From positions 1 to 14,916 of the forward strand of contig JABURN010000245.1 of assembly GCA_014762585.1 (NCBI GenBank): a DNA stretch of 14,916 nt, written 5' to 3'. Shown here piece after piece: positions 1 to 8,914 of the stretch. Source of the DNA: Methylophaga sp. GTDB taxonomy: Bacteria > Pseudomonadota > Gammaproteobacteria > Nitrosococcales > Methylophagaceae. Within the stretch, counting starts at the first letter, position 1; each line of letters begins with the position of its first letter. A program made the position numbers and the translations under genes. The notes under the pieces were generated by a model. The model worked only from the letters and a program-made list of their open reading frames with translations. It made no database searches and was not told where the DNA came from.

Positions 1-81
1 CAGCACAGTTAAATAGGTTTTGTAAATATGGAATTTGTAGTGAGCAACTAGATCTGATTTAGCAGGCAGATGCGAAGGCTG

Positions 82-143
82 GCCCGATACATTGCCCGGT
101 CATTGTCCACGTAACTCAGCGGGATAGAGCGGCCCCACCTTAA
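82..143 (+). repeat. Degenerate promoter + 5' part of tRNA-Arg(CCU), copy A
   Basis: The -10-like TACATT (88-93) lies 11 bases before a tRNA-like stretch at 105-143. That stretch matches the first 39 bases of the intact tRNA-Arg at 6583 in 32 positions, including the D-arm core CAGC and GGATAGAGCG. The match reaches through the anticodon loop (AA at 142-143) and then stops, so there is no T-arm or acceptor 3' strand. Acceptor and D-stem bases are mutated, so it cannot make a tRNA. No -35-like TTCG is seen at the expected place. The rest of 1-264 holds nothing else I can support. It is probably the oldest of three displaced fragments. Confidence 0.75.
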
Positions 144-264
144 TGAATACACATACTGAAGAAAACGACCGAATTCAGCTGTCGGTGATAAGACTTCATT
201 GTGAAATAGCCTCGAAAGCCATCTTAAATCACTACAGGCTATGCGCTCCGCTTTTGGCCTGTGC

Positions 265-1938
265 TCAGAGGTTTTTGTCGGTGACTGCACCTTCAGATGC
301 AGAGGAGACCGTTTTGGCATATTTCGCCAAGACGCCGCGTGTATAGCGCGGTGGAACGGGCTGCCAGGCTTCACGTCTTTGTCGAATTTCTGTATCACTC
401 AGGTGGAGATGTATTTCGGCGTTTTCCGCGTCAATCGTTATTTCATCACCATTTTCAACCAGTGCAATCGGGCCGCCATCAAAAGCTTCAGGGGTAATGT
501 GGCCAGCCACAAAACCGTGGCTGCCGCCAGAGAAGCGACCATCAGTTATCAAGGCCACGTCGTTGCCCAGGCCTTTGCCAATAACGGCAGAAGTAGGGCT
601 TAGCATTTCCCGCATGCCCGGTCCGCCTTTGGGACCTTCATAGCGAATAACGATGACATCACCTTTCACGACGGTGCCATTCAGGATATCTCGTTGCGCC
701 TCTTCTTCAGAATGGAATACCCGGGCTTTACCGGTAAAACGCAAGCCTTCTTTACCGGTAATTTTGGCCACGGCGCCCTCTGGTGCCAGATTTCCCTTGA
801 GAATGACCAGATGGCTGTCTTTTTTGATGGGGTTGTCAAAGGAACGAATAATGTTTTGGTTTGCAGGATAGGGAGCGACATCGGCCAGGTTCTTAGCCAG
901 GGTTTTGCCGGTTACTGTCAGGCAATCACCATGCAGTAATCCCCGTTCTAACAGGCTTTTCATCAGTGGCTGAATGCCGCCGATGGCAATGAGTTCCGAC
1001 ATCATGTATTGGCCACTGGGACGCAAGTCAGCCAATACCGGAACATTGCGGCCGATGCGGGCAAAATCATCCAGGCTGAGTTCAACATTCACTGCATGAG
1101 CCATACCTAATAAATGCAAAACGGCATTGGTCGAGCCACCCAGCGCGATCAATGTGGTAATGGCATTTTCAAAGGCTTCACGGGTCATGATGTCGGTAGG
1201 TTTGATGTCCTTTTCCAGCAATGCCATAACGGCAGCGCCTGCGCGGCGGCAATCCTCGGCTTTTGAGGGAGAGACAGCTTCCTGTGCAGAGCTGTTAGGC
1301 AAACTCATGCCCAGGGCTTCAATCGCTGAAGCCATGGTATTGGCTGTGTACATTCCGCCACAGGAACCGGCGCCGGGAATCGCCGTTTCTTCAATCTGTT
1401 TTAATTCATCCGCTGACATATCGCCGCGTGCGTGTTTGCCTACGGCCTCGAATACAGAAACAATATCAGTGTGGTTTGCGCCAGGCTGAATTGTGCCACC
1501 GTAAACAAAGACCGATGGGCGGTTTAAGCGGGCTAGGCCTATCAGGCAACCCGGCATGTTCTTATCGCAGCCACCAATGGCAACCAGCCCATCGAATCCC
1601 TCACAGCCGGCAACGGTCTCAATCGAGTCGGCAATCACTTCACGAGACACCAAAGAATATTTCATGCCGATGGTGCCATTAGCAATGCCATCAGAGATGG
1701 TGATGGTGTTAAAAATAACCCCTTTAGCGCCAGCCCCGTTGGCACCCTCGCAGGCAAAATCAGCCAGATGGTTGATATGCATATTGCAAGGAGTGACCAT
1801 ACTCCAGGTTGAGGCGATGCCAATTTGTGGCTTCTGGAAATCGCTATCGTCGAAGCCAACTGCTCTTAGCATTGCTCTGGCTGGTGCTTTGCCGGTCCCG
1901 TCGACCACTTTGGAGGAATGTTTTCGCGTATCTGTCAT
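265..1938 (-). CDS. ilvD: Dihydroxy-acid dehydratase, short-type
   Basis: IlvD removes water from 2,3-dihydroxy-isovalerate and 2,3-dihydroxy-3-methylvalerate, the third shared step of valine and isoleucine synthesis, in the cytoplasm. The 557-residue protein is complete. Likely Fe-S cysteines are C51 (TPCNMH), C124 (GGCDKNMPG) and C193 ([10 protein letters not shown]), and the C-terminal part carries the expected DGRFSGG and the ending [10 protein letters not shown]. The length and GGCDKNMPG motif fit the short class found in plants, cyanobacteria and many other bacteria. The classical enterobacterial enzyme is about 616 residues and has GNCDKITPG. The start is preceded by GGTGAG at usable spacing. 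The gene sits alone between tRNA fragments A and B, with no ilv neighbour and no clear terminator. Inference: an extra or replacement copy brought by insertion at the tRNA. Confidence 0.95.
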   Translation of the reverse strand: MTDTRKHSSKVVDGTGKAPARAMLRAVGFDDSDFQKPQIGIASTWSMVTPCNMHINHLADFACEGANGAGAKGVIFNTITISDGIANGTIGMKYSLVSREVIADSIETVAGCEGFDGLVAIGGCDKNMPGCLIGLARLNRPSVFVYGGTIQPGANHTDIVSVFEAVGKHARGDMSADELKQIEETAIPGAGSCGGMYTANTMASAIEALGMSLPNSSAQEAVSPSKAEDCRRAGAAVMALLEKDIKPTDIMTREAFENAITTLIALGGSTNAVLHLLGMAHAVNVELSLDDFARIGRNVPVLADLRPSGQYMMSELIAIGGIQPLMKSLLERGLLHGDCLTVTGKTLAKNLADVAPYPANQNIIRSFDNPIKKDSHLVILKGNLAPEGAVAKITGKEGLRFTGKARVFHSEEEAQRDILNGTVVKGDVIVIRYEGPKGGPGMREMLSPTSAVIGKGLGNDVALITDGRFSGGSHGFVAGHITPEAFDGGPIALVENGDEITIDAENAEIHLHLSDTEIRQRREAWQPVPPRYTRGVLAKYAKTVSSASEGAVTDKNL

Positions 1939-2126
1939 AGCCTGTACTCACCGAAATGCTGATAAGAGAACTTTAACATCTAAGTCGAATAGGACTTCAT
2001 CGAAAAGTTAATCCGATATGGATGTAATATTTGCCTGAGTTCAAAAAATACATCACAGAGCAGAGAAAACCGAGATCGCGAGGCTTTCCGATTATCAGCC
2101 GGTCAGTCACCGACTGTATGTTTAGA

Positions 2127-2194
2127 ATTCGTTGGTAGAAAACAGCCCTGTTATAACGCCCAGAAACTGTCCCTCTAGTTCAGCTGGATAGAGC
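2127..2194 (+). repeat. Promoter + 5' half of tRNA-Arg(CCU), copy B
   Basis: TTCGTT (2128-2133), an 18-base spacer and TATAAC (2152-2157) reproduce the promoter layout of the intact tRNA gene. After the same 11-base gap comes a 26-base tRNA 5' part (2169-2194) matching 23 of 26 positions. Similarity ends at GATAGAGC, and the stop codon of the leftward hxlR gene follows 16 bases later. No 3' half exists here, so the fragment is not functional as a tRNA. Confidence 0.8.
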
Positions 2195-2210
2195 TATCTT
2201 CAAAAAATAT

Positions 2211-2534
2211 CTATAGCTCATTCTCAAGCGTCCAGTTTTTCAGTTCTTCTAGGATAGTTAGTGCACTGAGTCCTCGAGGAGCAATATCGTATTGCACTGC
2301 CACCGGTTTCATTGAGATCACTTCTCTTGTGATGAGCTGATTGTCTTCCATAGCCTTTAGCCTCTCAGCAAGCACTTTTTTGCTGGCGCCGGCAAGTTGT
2401 CTGGCAATTTCATTAAATCGCATCGGATGGTCTTTCAGATGCCATAAGATCGAGCCTGTCCATTTATTGCCTATGATCCTCATGCCCCGTTCGACTGGGC
2501 AAGGTTTGTAACAAGTCTGACTGTTTTCATTCAT
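2211..2534 (-). CDS. HxlR-family winged-helix transcriptional regulator
   Basis: This 107-residue protein shows the HxlR (MarR-like) pattern: an N-terminal cysteine region (C8, C12 in CYKPCPVERG), then GNKWTGSILWHL, then the winged helix RFNEIARQLAGASKKVLAERL, and LITREV with a Y-D wing near residues 90-95. HxlR proteins act as dimers and often sense electrophiles or oxidants through an N-terminal cysteine; C8 and C12 are candidates. It is divergent from an oxidoreductase gene, and the gap holds a strong inverted repeat. Known family cases such as QorR repress a neighbouring quinone oxidoreductase gene. Control of both genes by this protein is inferred. The Shine-Dalgarno sequence is weak (AGAAG). 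Confidence 0.9.
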   Translation of the reverse strand: MNENSQTCYKPCPVERGMRIIGNKWTGSILWHLKDHPMRFNEIARQLAGASKKVLAERLKAMEDNQLITREVISMKPVAVQYDIAPRGLSALTILEELKNWTLENEL

Positions 2535-2543
2535 GATTACTTC

Positions 2544-2582
2544 TAGGTTACAAAATGTTAACTGGTTGACTATTGTAACCTA
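2544..2582. promoter_or_regulatory. Inverted-repeat operator between hxlR and the oxidoreductase gene
   Basis: TAGGTTACAA (2544-2553) and TTGTAACCTA (2573-2582) are perfect 10-base inverted arms with 19 bases between them. The inner side of each arm carries a poorer mate (GTTAAC at 2557-2562 and GGTTGAC at 2564-2570), so the block can also be read as two adjacent dimer sites. A -35-like TTGACT (2566-2571) lies inside, with a weak TAGTTT 16 bases on, so binding would cover the rightward promoter. The role as HxlR operator is inferred from position. Confidence 0.65.
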
Positions 2583-2623
2583 AATGGTAGTTTGTGGGTT
2601 TGTTTTCTAACAGGAGCGAACAC

Positions 2624-3634
2624 ATGAAAGGCAAATCGATTTATGTCGAAGCAGGAGGTGGCTTTCACAACGTTTCAGTCGATGAGGCAGAAGCACAGAA
2701 ACCAGGAGAAGGTGAAATCCTTGTCAGACTTCATGCTAACTCTCTGAACTTTCACGACTATGCGGTGGTAAAAGGGCTATGGGCCGCCTCAGAAAAAAGG
2801 ATACCGATGGCAGATGGCGCAGGTGAGGTCATAGAGGTGGGAGCTAACGTCACTGAGTTTGAGGTCGGTGACAACGTAGTTAGTACTTTTTTCCCGTCAT
2901 GGTTAAATGGCGAACCACTAGTTGATGGGTTTGCAACCGTCCCAGGCGACGGGGTAGACGGCTACGCACGAGAATATGTCACGGCTAAGGCCGAGTCATT
3001 TACAAAGTCTCCCAAGGGTTGGTCTCACATAGAGGCGTCCACTCTCACTACAGCTGCCTTAACTGCATGGCGGGCGCTGTTTGACTTCAATCCATTGAAA
3101 TCCGGCGATACTGTACTCCTCGAAGGCACCGGGGGGGTGTCTATTTTCGCCTTACAGTTTGCCAAAATGGCGGGTGCCAAAGTGATCGCCACCTCATCTA
3201 GTGAACAAAAACTCAAGCGTCTCAAAGAGCTGGGTGCCGATCATGTTATCAACTATAAGGAAGAGCCTAAATGGGGGCACCTTGCCCGAGAGCTAAATGA
3301 CGGGAGAGGCGTTGACCACGTGGTAGATATTGGTGGCGCTGAAACATTGGATCAAGCGCTGAACGCTGTACGAGTGGGTGGTCAAATTTCTTTAATCGGT
3401 ATTCTCTCTGGACAGACATGTGAGATAAACATCGTGAAATCTTTTGTGAAACAGGCCAGACTCCAAGGGGTGCTTGTCGGCAGCAGGGTGCAACAACAAG
3501 ACATGATCAAGGCCATTGAAGTTAATCAAATCAAACCGATCATTGATAAGGTGTTTCCGCTTGAAGAAATAGTACAGGCTTTTGAGTACCAAGAGACAAA
3601 TCAGCACTTTGGTAAGATTTGTCTGGAATTTTAA
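2624..3634 (+). CDS. Zinc-free MDR oxidoreductase, quinone reductase-like
   Basis: This 336-residue medium-chain dehydrogenase/reductase has an N-terminal GroES-like fold (NSLNFHD at 39-45, then ADGAGEV and GDNV) and a nucleotide-binding domain with GTGGVS (168-173) and SSSEQKL. The only cysteines lie near the C-terminus, so neither catalytic nor structural zinc sites are present. That fits NAD(P)H quinone oxidoreductase-like enzymes, which reduce quinones or enones; the true substrate cannot be told. An upstream in-frame GTG at 2594 exists, but ATG 2624 has AGGAG at 2612-2616 with ideal spacing, so I use it. The gene is divergent from hxlR with a shared operator and is followed by a terminator. 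Probably an electrophile-inducible detoxification pair. Confidence 0.88.
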   Translation: MKGKSIYVEAGGGFHNVSVDEAEAQKPGEGEILVRLHANSLNFHDYAVVKGLWAASEKRIPMADGAGEVIEVGANVTEFEVGDNVVSTFFPSWLNGEPLVDGFATVPGDGVDGYAREYVTAKAESFTKSPKGWSHIEASTLTTAALTAWRALFDFNPLKSGDTVLLEGTGGVSIFALQFAKMAGAKVIATSSSEQKLKRLKELGADHVINYKEEPKWGHLARELNDGRGVDHVVDIGGAETLDQALNAVRVGGQISLIGILSGQTCEINIVKSFVKQARLQGVLVGSRVQQQDMIKAIEVNQIKPIIDKVFPLEEIVQAFEYQETNQHFGKICLEF

Positions 3635-3647
3635 TTATTAATTTTAC

Positions 3648-3670
3648 AGGCCCTTCTCGAAGGGCCTTTG
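3648..3670 (+). terminator. Rho-independent terminator after the oxidoreductase gene
   Basis: AGGCCCTT pairs with AAGGGCCT around a CTCG loop, 13 bases after the stop codon. The T run is short (TTTG), so termination may be only moderately efficient. Confidence 0.7.
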
Positions 3671-3700
3671 TCCGCTCAGCCGCCGGTTGGGCTCAAATCG

Positions 3701-3769
3701 ATTCGAAGCCCATATCAACGCCTGTTATAATGCCCAGCCATTGTCCCCGTAGCTCAGCTGGATAGAGCG
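3701..3769 (+). repeat. Promoter + 5' half of tRNA-Arg(CCU), copy C
   Basis: TTCGAA (3702-3707), an 18-base spacer and a perfect TATAAT (3726-3731) stand 11 bases before 27 bases (3743-3769) identical to the 5' end of the intact tRNA. The 11-base gap also matches the intact copy except for two bases. After GATAGAGCG the sequence continues CCAGAAAAATT and is no longer tRNA. The promoter looks functional, so it should transcribe a tRNA 5' half and run on antisense into the leftward gene whose stop lies 10 bases away. Confidence 0.9.
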
Positions 3770-3778
3770 CCAGAAAAA

Positions 3779-4375
3779 TTATTGAATTCTTCCAGTCTGC
3801 AAGACATTGATTCCAAGGGAATAAAGTTGTCTTTTGAGGGTTTCATCCCCCGTGGCTTGCCAGCGTCTATGGAGGGCAAATATTTCTTCTGCATCGAACT
3901 GAATTTTCCTCTGGCATACAGAACCGATGATTTGTAATAAACGGGGGAAACGAACTGATAGTTCGTTAAATACATCCGGGTTGCAATAATTCTGTTCGGC
4001 AAGCGTGCTGTATGCACCGCCGCCCATACCAATGAAATAGTCTTTTCTTATACCAGCTCGCATGAGTTTGTCAGGGAATAGCGAACCAATAAACAGTGAT
4101 ACATCACCCAGACGACGGAGCTTGGTCAGTTTTTGTGACGTCGTTTTTGCTTCGTGAGCATCTCGAAAGATGAAGGCCAAGGAAGGCAAGCTGAGACCAT
4201 GGTCACTCTCTTCAAAAAAATGCCGGCTATCTGAATAGTGGACGAGCAGGTTAACCAGATAGCTTAAGGTATCTTCAGAGAGTGCCAGTGAAGTGTTTCG
4301 TGTTGCATCTGAAAGCCTGTATTTAAACCATTCATTGAGATTGTTGTTAGCAATCAGTGTTGTGGTTCTCTCCAT
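3779..4375 (-). CDS. Hypothetical protein of unknown function
   Basis: I do not recognise this family. From ATG 4375 it is 198 residues, without a signal peptide or membrane segment, so probably cytoplasmic. Visible stretches are an aromatic and charged block HYSDSRHFFEE, then FRDAHEAKTTSQKL, a hydrophobic RRLGDVSLFIGSLFPD, and a glycine-rich KDYFIGMGGGAYSTLAE near the middle, which look like conserved cores. The C-terminal third is rich in R, Q and L and probably helical. An earlier ATG at 4390 lacks a ribosome site; ATG 4375 has GGGG seven bases before it. It is divergent from groES and begins 37 bases from the sigma-32 promoter. Codon use and an uninterrupted frame support a real gene. Whether it is heat-shock linked cannot be told. 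Confidence 0.75.
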   Translation of the reverse strand: MERTTTLIANNNLNEWFKYRLSDATRNTSLALSEDTLSYLVNLLVHYSDSRHFFEESDHGLSLPSLAFIFRDAHEAKTTSQKLTKLRRLGDVSLFIGSLFPDKLMRAGIRKDYFIGMGGGAYSTLAEQNYCNPDVFNELSVRFPRLLQIIGSVCQRKIQFDAEEIFALHRRWQATGDETLKRQLYSLGINVLQTGRIQ

Positions 4376-4411
4376 GCCTTTACCCCACATGAAAAATTTT
4401 TACATAAGACT

Positions 4412-4439
4412 CTTGAAAACAAAATTTCATTCCCCAAAT
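4412..4439 (+). promoter_or_regulatory. Sigma-32 (heat-shock) promoter for groES-groEL
   Basis: CTTGAAA (4412-4418), a 13-base spacer and CCCCAAAT (4432-4439) match the RpoH consensus CTTGAAA-N13-15-CCCCATNT almost exactly. It stands about 70 bases before groES. No CIRCE element (TTAGCACTC-N9-GAGTGCTAA) is present, so HrcA control is unlikely. Confidence 0.85.
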
Positions 4440-4507
4440 GCTTGCTTGTTCAGTGGTTTAGCCCTGAACTTGTACAGTGACTTAATTGTGATTTTAGGAG
4501 GAGTTTG

Positions 4508-6441
<1,934 letters not shown>

Positions 6442-6457
6442 AGCATCGCGATCCATC

Positions 6458-6487
6458 AAAAAAGGGGAGTTGACGCTCCCCTTTTTT
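6458..6487. terminator. Rho-independent terminator after groEL
   Basis: GGGGAG pairs with CTCCCC around a 6-base loop, flanked by six A on the left and six T on the right. The symmetry lets it work in both directions. Confidence 0.9.
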
Positions 6488-6541
6488 CTTCACCCCTGTT
6501 CGCCGATCATCTGCCGTTCATTCAGCCGCACTCAACACCCA

Positions 6542-6571
6542 TTCGTCGAGATTGCAGACGCCTGTTATAAT
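6542..6571 (+). promoter_or_regulatory. Promoter of tRNA-Arg(CCU)
   Basis: A weak -35 TTCGTC (6542-6547), an 18-base spacer and a perfect -10 TATAAT (6566-6571) lie 11 bases before the mature tRNA 5' end. The layout is repeated at copies B and C, which supports it as a real element. Confidence 0.75.
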
Positions 6572-6582
6572 GCCCGACCATT

Positions 6583-6659
6583 GTCCCCGTAGCTCAGCTG
6601 GATAGAGCGTCCCCCTCCTAAGGGGAAGGTCGCAGGTTCGACTCCTGCCGGGGACGCCA
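6583..6659 (+). tRNA. tRNA-Arg, anticodon CCU
   Basis: The 77-base gene folds fully: acceptor GTCCCCG/CGGGGAC, D-stem GCTC/GAGC, anticodon stem TCCCC/GGGGA with loop CTCCTAA (anticodon CCT, reading AGG), T-stem GCAGG/CCTGC with TTCGACT loop, discriminator G and an encoded CCA. It is the only complete copy in the window. The stop codon of the leftward dsrE2-like gene begins two bases after CCA, leaving no room for a terminator. In E. coli the equivalent gene argW is a known prophage integration site. Confidence 0.97.
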
Positions 6660-6661
6660 GC

Positions 6662-7126
6662 TTAGATGTAAAGCGTGATATCAGCTTCGGAGGCAAATTC
6701 CAGAAAAGTGGCAGCACCGCCGCTGCTGATGCCTTCAACAAAGTCTTCGTGTTTGAAGTCGAACAAGTCCACAGTCATCTGGCAGGCTATCAGTTCAACC
6801 CCTGACTCGATACATATTTCCCTGAGTTCTTCAACGCTGGCCACGCCTTTCTTTTTCAATTTGCGTTTCATCATCCAGGTGGCAAAGCCTTCCAGCCCGG
6901 GCAGAACCTGGACAATGCTGGGCACAGTGACCGGCATTGGCATGGCCGGGTTACCCAGTGGTGAGACTTTGAGGTTCAGCTCTTTGTTGAGTAATTGCAG
7001 GCCATAAAAAGTGAAGAAAATCTTGGCTTCAAAGCCCAGCGCCGCAGCGGTGGAGGCAAGCAGGAACGGTGGATAGGCGCCGTCCAGTGTACCTTTGCTG
7101 GCAATGATGGCTAGTTTCTTAGCCAT
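6662..7126 (-). CDS. DsrE2-like sulfur-relay protein (DsrE/DsrF family)
   Basis: DsrE2-type proteins belong to the DsrE/F/H superfamily and take part in cytoplasmic persulfide transfer, often beside TusA. From ATG 7126 the protein is 154 residues: MAKKLAIIASKGTLDGAYPP at the start, a Rossmann-like alternation, a loop rich in M and P (NPAMPMPVTVPS), and C115 in ELIACQMTVD, the place of the conserved cysteine in this family; C105 is a second one. ATG 7126 has GGGAG before it and lies inside the end of tusA (8-base overlap), so I prefer it to an ATG 39 bases earlier. It forms an operon with tusA. The exact sulfur donor and acceptor are unknown. Confidence 0.88.
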   Translation of the reverse strand: MAKKLAIIASKGTLDGAYPPFLLASTAAALGFEAKIFFTFYGLQLLNKELNLKVSPLGNPAMPMPVTVPSIVQVLPGLEGFATWMMKRKLKKKGVASVEELREICIESGVELIACQMTVDLFDFKHEDFVEGISSGGAATFLEFASEADITLYI

Positions 7127-7361
7127 TGGCTTCTCCCTTTTCGATAGTGAAGTACAGTTTGCCATCGGCCTCTGAACTGTCGAGCAGTGGGTTGCCGGTC
7201 ATTTTGCAGAAGGCCGGGATGTCCTTGTTAGCACCGCGATCGGTGGCGATCAGGTGCAGCTTCTGACCGACAGTCATATCAGCCAGGGCTTTGCGGGCTT
7301 TTAATACAGGAAGTGGACAATTGAGACCTGATGAGTCAATTTCTACATCAAATTCTGACAT
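7119..7361 (-). CDS. tusA: TusA-family sulfurtransferase
   Basis: TusA proteins carry sulfur as a cysteine persulfide between partner proteins in the cytoplasm, for tRNA thiolation, molybdenum cofactor synthesis or dissimilatory sulfur oxidation. The 80-residue protein is the standard size and has the signature CPLPVLKARKAL with the active cysteine C15, then GQKLHLIATDRGANKDIPAF. Coupling to a DsrE2-like gene is typical of the sulfur-oxidation branch rather than the tRNA-modification TusA. No rhodanese gene lies beside it. It is divergent from bepA-soxYZ across about 100 bases. Confidence 0.93.
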   Translation of the reverse strand: MSEFDVEIDSSGLNCPLPVLKARKALADMTVGQKLHLIATDRGANKDIPAFCKMTGNPLLDSSEADGKLYFTIEKGEANG

Positions 7362-7464
7362 ACTTGCGATCCAGGAATAATTCTAGTGATGGCTAAATGA
7401 TAAACGGAATTACATTCATTGTCTTGCCGGAACCCCTATCATGGGGTATGAGTCTATGCACTGT

Positions 7465-8910
7465 ATGAAACGAATAATCACCCTGAGTTTACTGGCCTGC
7501 CTGTCGTTGCCGCTGACACAGAGCAATGCCCTCGACATTGCGCTGCCGGAAATGGGAGACAGTGCCGGTGCGCTGATTTCTCCCCGTGAGGAATACGAAA
7601 TCGGCCAGGCTTTTTTCTGGCGTCTGCAGCAATCCACCGAGTTGATTGAAGATCCGGAAATCAACAGTTACATCCAGTCTCTGGGTTATCGTCTCGCCGC
7701 CAATAGTGATGAGCCGGGACTCGACTATACCTTTTTTATGCTGCCCGATCCGAGCGTCAATGCTTTTGCCGCACCCGGAGGTTTTATCGGTGTAAACAGT
7801 GGCCTGTTGCTGACCGCGGAAAGCGAGTCGGAGCTGGCCTCGGTCATGGCGCACGAGATCGCTCACATCACGCAGCGGCATATTCTGCGCAGCTTTGAGC
7901 GCCACAAACGAATGACCATTCCCCGTACCGCGGCAATGATTGCTGCAGCACTGTTGGGCGCGGCTGATCCCAGAGCGGGGTCGGCAGCGATGATGGCGGT
8001 CCAGGCCGGCGATATTCAGAGTCAGCTTGATTACAGCCGGGCGCATGAAGCCGAAGCCGATAATCTCGGTATGCAGACACTGGTCGAATCCGGGTTCGAC
8101 CCCTATGCGATGCCCAGCTTTTTTGAAAAGTTACAGCAGGCCAGCCGATACTACGGCGGCGATAACATTCCTGAATTCCTGCGGACTCACCCTGTGACTA
8201 CGTCCCGTATCGCTGATGCCAGAGGCCGCGCTGCAAATTATCAGGTGAAACCGCAACTGTCAGATCATAAGCAGTTCTACCTTATTAAGGAAAAGCTGCG
8301 GGTGATGATGACGGAAGACGCGAGTGATCTGCTGCAACATTACAAATCGGCGATGTCACGTGATGATGACACCAACAAGGAAGCGGTTCGCTACGGTTAT
8401 GCACTCGCGTTGCTCAAGAGCGGTCAACATACGCTGGCCAGAGAGGCGCTGCAGCCTTTACTCGATAAAGACAAGGACAGATTGGCATACCAGCTGGCTC
8501 TGGCCGATATCGAAATGGCCGTCGGTCGGGTAGAGGCGGCGCTGGAAATATATGAAGATAATCAGCGCCTTTATCCCGATGATCAGGCGCTGACGATGGA
8601 GCAGGTCAGAGCGCTGCTGAAAAACGGCCGCGCTTTTGAAGCTGATAAACTGCTGCAAACACAGATTGAACTCGGCGAAAACTCCCGAAACGTGTATAAA
8701 CTGCTGGCCCAGGCCAAAGGCCAGATGGGGCAGAAGAGCCAGTCGCACAGCTGGCTGGCAGAATATTATTATCAGTCGGGCCTGCTTAAAGCGGCGGCGG
8801 ATCAATTGCAACTGGCAGCAGAAGCTGCCGGCAGCGATGAATATCAACGTGCCAAAATTGCTTCCAGGCTGCGTGAAGTAGAACAAGCCATGGCACAAAT
8901 GGAACAGTAA
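7465..8910 (+). CDS. bepA: BepA/YfgC-like periplasmic M48 metallopeptidase with TPRs
   Basis: BepA-type proteins are periplasmic zinc peptidases and chaperones that police outer-membrane protein assembly (LptD, BamA). From ATG 7465 the protein has 481 residues: signal peptide (MKRIITLSLLACLSL, to about 22), peptidase domain with HEIAH (H130, E131, H134) and SRAHEAEAD (likely third ligand E195), the RTHPVTTSRI segment, and a helical TPR C-terminal half from about 270. The length and order match BepA. In-frame ATGs at 7441 and 7456 exist, but 7465 gives the best signal peptide; no strong ribosome site decides it. The palindrome ACCCC-N6-GGGGT (7432-7447) overlaps the first ATG. It stands first in a group with soxYZ. 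Confidence 0.88.
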   Translation: MKRIITLSLLACLSLPLTQSNALDIALPEMGDSAGALISPREEYEIGQAFFWRLQQSTELIEDPEINSYIQSLGYRLAANSDEPGLDYTFFMLPDPSVNAFAAPGGFIGVNSGLLLTAESESELASVMAHEIAHITQRHILRSFERHKRMTIPRTAAMIAAALLGAADPRAGSAAMMAVQAGDIQSQLDYSRAHEAEADNLGMQTLVESGFDPYAMPSFFEKLQQASRYYGGDNIPEFLRTHPVTTSRIADARGRAANYQVKPQLSDHKQFYLIKEKLRVMMTEDASDLLQHYKSAMSRDDDTNKEAVRYGYALALLKSGQHTLAREALQPLLDKDKDRLAYQLALADIEMAVGRVEAALEIYEDNQRLYPDDQALTMEQVRALLKNGRAFEADKLLQTQIELGENSRNVYKLLAQAKGQMGQKSQSHSWLAEYYYQSGLLKAAADQLQLAAEAAGSDEYQRAKIASRLREVEQAMAQMEQ

Positions 8911-8914
8911 CAGC

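Noticed and set aside
143..603. Short rightward frames of 67 and 120 codons near the left end
   Set aside because: They overlap the ilvD C-terminus or tRNA fragment A, lack ribosome sites and show no recognisable protein pattern.
4391..4507. CIRCE element before groES
   Set aside because: No TTAGCACTC or GAGTGCTAA arm is present; the sigma-32 promoter explains the region better.
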